Below are positions 61,151 through 64,000 of a stretch of 64,000 nucleotides of DNA, in pieces. Source of the stretch: an uncultured Chthonomonas sp. (GTDB lineage: Bacteria; Armatimonadota; Chthonomonadetes; Chthonomonadales; CAJBBX01). Where the stretch lies: assembly GCA_903951425.1 (NCBI GenBank), contig CAJBBX010000156.1, positions 1-64,000 on the forward strand, given 5' to 3'. The notes under the pieces are model-generated. The model was not told the origin of the DNA. It saw only the letters and a list, made by a program, of their open reading frames with translations, and searched no databases. How positions within the stretch are numbered: position 1 is the stretch's first letter; the number at the start of each line of letters is the position of its first letter. The position numbers and the translations under genes are program-made.

Positions 61151-64000
61151 TCAAGCCCGACGGACCGCCTGGATCTCGTCGATGGCGGTGTGCGAGTCAT
61201 CGACATCGGCCTGCAGCTCCTGCAGTAGCTCTGTAGTATCCGCCGCCGCATCGGCGCTGGCGAGCTCCAGTAGCCTTGCACGATGCGCCACGCGCTTCGC
61301 GCTCACCTGTCCTGCCGTGCCCTTCAGTGTGTGCGCCGCCGCCTTGAGTGCGGCTCTGTCCTTGGCCTCGACGGCGTTGTGGGCCTCGGCGAGCCGCGTG
61401 AGGGATTCTGACCTGTATAACTCAAGCAGTTCCAAGGCGAAACCTGTATTGCCATCGACTCGGCGGATCAGGTCCGGCATGTCGATGGCGCTGTCGGATG
61501 CCGGTGCGGCGCCGGGTTCAACGGAGCTGGCCGCAATCGCCGGTGCGCCCGACATGGCCGCGACAAGCTCCTGCGTACCGAACGGCTTGGCAAGGAACGC
61601 ATCCATGCCGCTCTCCGCCACCTTCTCGCGGATGCCCGGCTGCACGTAGGCCGTCATGGCGACGATGCGCGCCCTGTGCGTGCCGCCGGCCTCGCGGCGG
61701 CGGATCGCCCGGGCGGCCGCCAGACCGTCCAGGTCGGCCATCTGGATGTCCATCATGATCACGTCGTAGGGCGTCTTCTCGGCCATGGACACGGCTACCA
61801 GGCCGCCGTCGGCCTCGTCGACCGTGATGCCGTGGCTCTCCAGCGACCGGCGCGCCAGGGCCCTGTTCACATCGATGTCGTCGACCACAAGGGCCCGCAG
61901 AGTGCCGACAGCGGTCCGAGTGGCCTGTGGCTCGCTCGCCTGCGTTGCGGCCTCGCTCCGGCAGGCAGGCTCCGAAGAGGCGTCGGCGTCATGCAGCAAC
62001 AGGGCGACGGTATGTACTGCTCCGCCGCCCGGGTTCGGCGCAGCTCTCACCGATCCGCCCTGCAGTTCGGCCCAGCGTCGCACGGTCTCCAACCCCTGCG
62101 CCCGTACACCGGCCGTTCCGGCCGTAGCGTCGCTCGACGCGGCCTCCTCATGGCTCGCATCCTGCGGCGTGGGGCCGGTGTCCGACACGCGCAGCGTGAC
62201 GCGAACAACGCCGTCTCCCATATCCTCGGCCTCGGCCCATAGCGCGACGCGGCCCGCTTCCGTGCATGCGACGGCGTTGCCGGCCAGGTTCGCCAGTATC
62301 TGCGAGACCCGCACGCGGTCGCCGAAGAGGGCGCCGGGTAGCGACGGAGCGGCCTCGGATGCGAGCTCCAGGCCCTTCAGCCGGGCCGTGGCCCGCAGGA
62401 GGTCCACCGTCTCAGCCATCAACTGCCGCACATTGCACAGCTGCAGGGCGGTCTCGTCCGCTGGGGCGTCGCAACCGGCCACGGCAAGGAGGTCGTCGAT
62501 TGGGCGCATCATGGAGTTGGCTGATCTCTCCACCAGTGTCAGCATCTCGAGCTGCTCGGCGCTGAGGGGCGTCTCGCGCAAGGCCGCCACCCAACCGAGC
62601 ACACCGTGCATGGGCGTTCGGAGCTCATGGCTCATGTTACCGATCAGCCGTGCCCGCGCACTGAGGGTGCTCCGGAGCAGGTCGGTCTGCGCCGCCACCC
62701 GGGCATCAAGCTCTTCACTGTGGCGCAGCCGCTCGGCCACGAACCGCGCCCGCTCTAACTCATGGCTGGCTCTGACCGCCACAATCTCCAGTACGGCCTG
62801 CACGATCTCTGGTTCCTCGATCTCGGCGCGGCTGTAGAGGGCGATGAGGCCCAGCACACCCCGTTCCGTCGACCAGAGCGGGGTCCCTGCGAAGCCCTCG
62901 GCTCCCAGGCGCTGCAGGAGGGCGTCCTTGGGGTACTTACGCCACACCCCTGTCGCGTGCACGGCGAGGTAGCCCGTTACCACGTCGCCTGCCGCCGTCC
63001 CATCGACGCTGAGCCGGCTCTCCGCCAGTCGGGCGATGTCCGGCGAAGCGGCCACCACGCTGACGACGCGGTCCTCGGGGTCCCATTCGCCCACGGCCAC
63101 GCCGTCTACCCGCAGTTCGCGGCTGAGGAACTGGACCATGGCGTCAAGATATGACGGGCCGTCGTCGTCCCATCCCAGGCGCGCGGCGAATTCCAGTGCG
63201 CGCGCTACGGCCTGGGCATAGGCCACGTTGCGTGCCACTGCAAGGATCAGCCGCTCGGAGCCGACGTCGATGGCCCGCAGCGTCACCTCCACCGCATGCT
63301 CGGTCCCGTTCTTCTTTCTGTGCGACGTGGTGAGGGTCATTGATCCGCCGTGGTCGGCGAGGCGGGCCAGGTGGCTCGTGACACCATCGGCCCTCTTCGA
63401 GGCGTCGACCGCCCGGAAGTTCATGGCTGTCAGTTCAGAGAAGCTGAAGCCCAGCGCCTTGCATGCCCGTGTATTGGCCATGGAGATGCGGCCGGTGCGA
63501 TCGACCACGAAGACCTCATCGGTGGACTGCTCGAAGAGCGCCTTGAACCGGTCCTCGCTCAGCCGTAACCGGGCCTCGCTACGCTCCCTGTCCGTCACGT
63601 CGGTGAAGATAATCCCGAGGTGGTCCATCTCGGTCTGGAAGGCGTACACCTCGTACGTGATGCTATCAAGCCCGCGGCGAGCCGTGTAGAGGGCCGGTTC
63701 CGCCCGTCCACCGGCCGCGGCCGCCTTTCGCAGGTTCGTCAGAGCGTCCTTGCCGCCCAGGGCAGGGAAGATCACCTCCAGCGGTTGCCCGAGGAGGTCG
63801 GCGGCCGGCCGGGCCAGCAGGTTCCGCGCGGCCTCGTTGGCGCTCTGGACCACAAGCGCGCCTTCGGTCTGCAGCGCGCAGGTCAACGTTCCGAAGGGCG
63901 CATTGTCGAGGACCTCGCGAAGGAGGCCGTTCCCGTCGTCCGCTTCGCGCCTATCAGGCGCAAGTGCGCTGACGTCGGTGAAGAACGCCGTAGAGCGGTG
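61151..64000 (-). CDS. Hybrid sensor histidine kinase (PAS-PAS-GAF-HisKA-HATPase-REC-Hpt), 5' end outside the window
   Basis: The frame is open from the right edge to the stop at 61151, so the gene starts outside. The 949 visible residues contain two PAS domains (LLREVLDNAPFG at the edge; FKALFEQSTDEVFVVDRTG), a GAF domain near 260-420, and HisKA with NMSHELRTPMHGVLGW. The HATPase has N-box NLAGNAVACTEAG, but its G2 region reads AGVRAQGLETVRRW in place of the usual GTGLGL. A receiver follows (MMDIQMADLDGL), then an Hpt domain with phospho-His in AAAHTLKGTAGQ. The degenerate ATP lid may reduce kinase activity. The Hpt could phosphorelay to another receiver. Confidence 0.9.
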   Translation of the reverse strand, partial: HRSTAFFTDVSALAPDRREADDGNGLLREVLDNAPFGTLTCALQTEGALVVQSANEAARNLLARPAADLLGQPLEVIFPALGGKDALTNLRKAAAAGGRAEPALYTARRGLDSITYEVYAFQTEMDHLGIIFTDVTDRERSEARLRLSEDRFKALFEQSTDEVFVVDRTGRISMANTRACKALGFSFSELTAMNFRAVDASKRADGVTSHLARLADHGGSMTLTTSHRKKNGTEHAVEVTLRAIDVGSERLILAVARNVAYAQAVARALEFAARLGWDDDGPSYLDAMVQFLSRELRVDGVAVGEWDPEDRVVSVVAASPDIARLAESRLSVDGTAAGDVVTGYLAVHATGVWRKYPKDALLQRLGAEGFAGTPLWSTERGVLGLIALYSRAEIEEPEIVQAVLEIVAVRASHELERARFVAERLRHSEELDARVAAQTDLLRSTLSARARLIGNMSHELRTPMHGVLGWVAALRETPLSAEQLEMLTLVERSANSMMRPIDDLLAVAGCDAPADETALQLCNVRQLMAETVDLLRATARLKGLELASEAAPSLPGALFGDRVRVSQILANLAGNAVACTEAGRVALWAEAEDMGDGVVRVTLRVSDTGPTPQDASHEEAASSDATAGTAGVRAQGLETVRRWAELQGGSVRAAPNPGGGAVHTVALLLHDADASSEPACRSEAATQASEPQATRTAVGTLRALVVDDIDVNRALARRSLESHGITVDEADGGLVAVSMAEKTPYDVIMMDIQMADLDGLAAARAIRRREAGGTHRARIVAMTAYVQPGIREKVAESGMDAFLAKPFGTQELVAAMSGAPAIAASSVEPGAAPASDSAIDMPDLIRRVDGNTGFALELLELYRSESLTRLAEAHNAVEAKDRAALKAAAHTLKGTAGQVSAKRVAHRARLLELASADAAADTTELLQELQADVDDSHTAIDEIQAVRRA

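Noticed and set aside
1-64000. CRISPR arrays, tRNA, rRNA or transposase genes
   Set aside because: No regular repeat-spacer pattern, cloverleaf-like conserved boxes, rRNA motifs or transposase ORFs were recognised while reading both strands.

Overview
The window is high-GC (about two thirds G+C by eye), densely coded bacterial DNA with frequent GTG and TTG starts, many 4-bp stop/start overlaps and clear Shine-Dalgarno sites. It has no rRNA, tRNA, CRISPR array, transposase or phage gene that I can see. A cyanobacterial-type gas vesicle cluster, many secreted glycosidases, URO-D-like proteins and a cytosolic housekeeping block suggest a free-living, probably aquatic, carbohydrate-degrading bacterium. 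The mix of families resembles Armatimonadota or the Planctomycetota/Lentisphaerota group; this placement is a low-confidence inference.

1-8484 (all minus strand) is a gas vesicle operon that runs off the left edge. In transcription order it holds a conserved protein of unknown function, GvpH (Hsp20), a CDC48-like double AAA+ ATPase, GvpL/F, a triple-PAS NarL-type histidine kinase, its response regulator, then GvpA behind its own leader, GvpC with five exact 33-residue repeats, and a protein of repeated CxxCxGxG knuckles cut by the window edge. The kinase and regulator are translationally coupled to gvpL/F. A perfect palindrome lies just upstream of the gvpA promoter region, so a dedicated regulatory circuit for flotation is a reasonable hypothesis. 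No gvpN, gvpJ, gvpK or gvpG is present in the window.

8868-40269 is a carbohydrate region on both strands: a GH42-like lipoprotein, a WbsX/GH99-like enzyme, a secreted beta-propeller enzyme, a GH101-like enzyme, a GH2 beta-mannosidase, a 1672-residue secreted GH2 protein, a GNAT-GH38 fusion, a galactonate dehydratase-like enolase, a Gfo/Idh/MocA oxidoreductase, a D-2-hydroxyacid dehydrogenase, an esterase-like hydrolase, a NodB-like deacetylase and two URO-D-like proteins. Purine (AzgA-type) and KimA-type potassium permeases, a sugar transferase and nucleoside diphosphate kinase are interspersed. No SusC/SusD pair or sugar ABC transporter is visible.

40417-64000 is mixed. It holds a secreted subtilase with Ig-like repeats, class II aldolase, an HtrA protease, LepA, a MurG-like glycosyltransferase, a TPR membrane protein, an N-acyl-D-amino-acid deacylase, another large glycosidase (DUF6067/GH123-like), and an operon of a FAD enzyme, M24 peptidase and ferredoxin-type aldo/keto reductase. 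It ends with two hybrid sensor proteins, the last of which continues beyond the right edge. Genes in this part are mostly on the minus strand.
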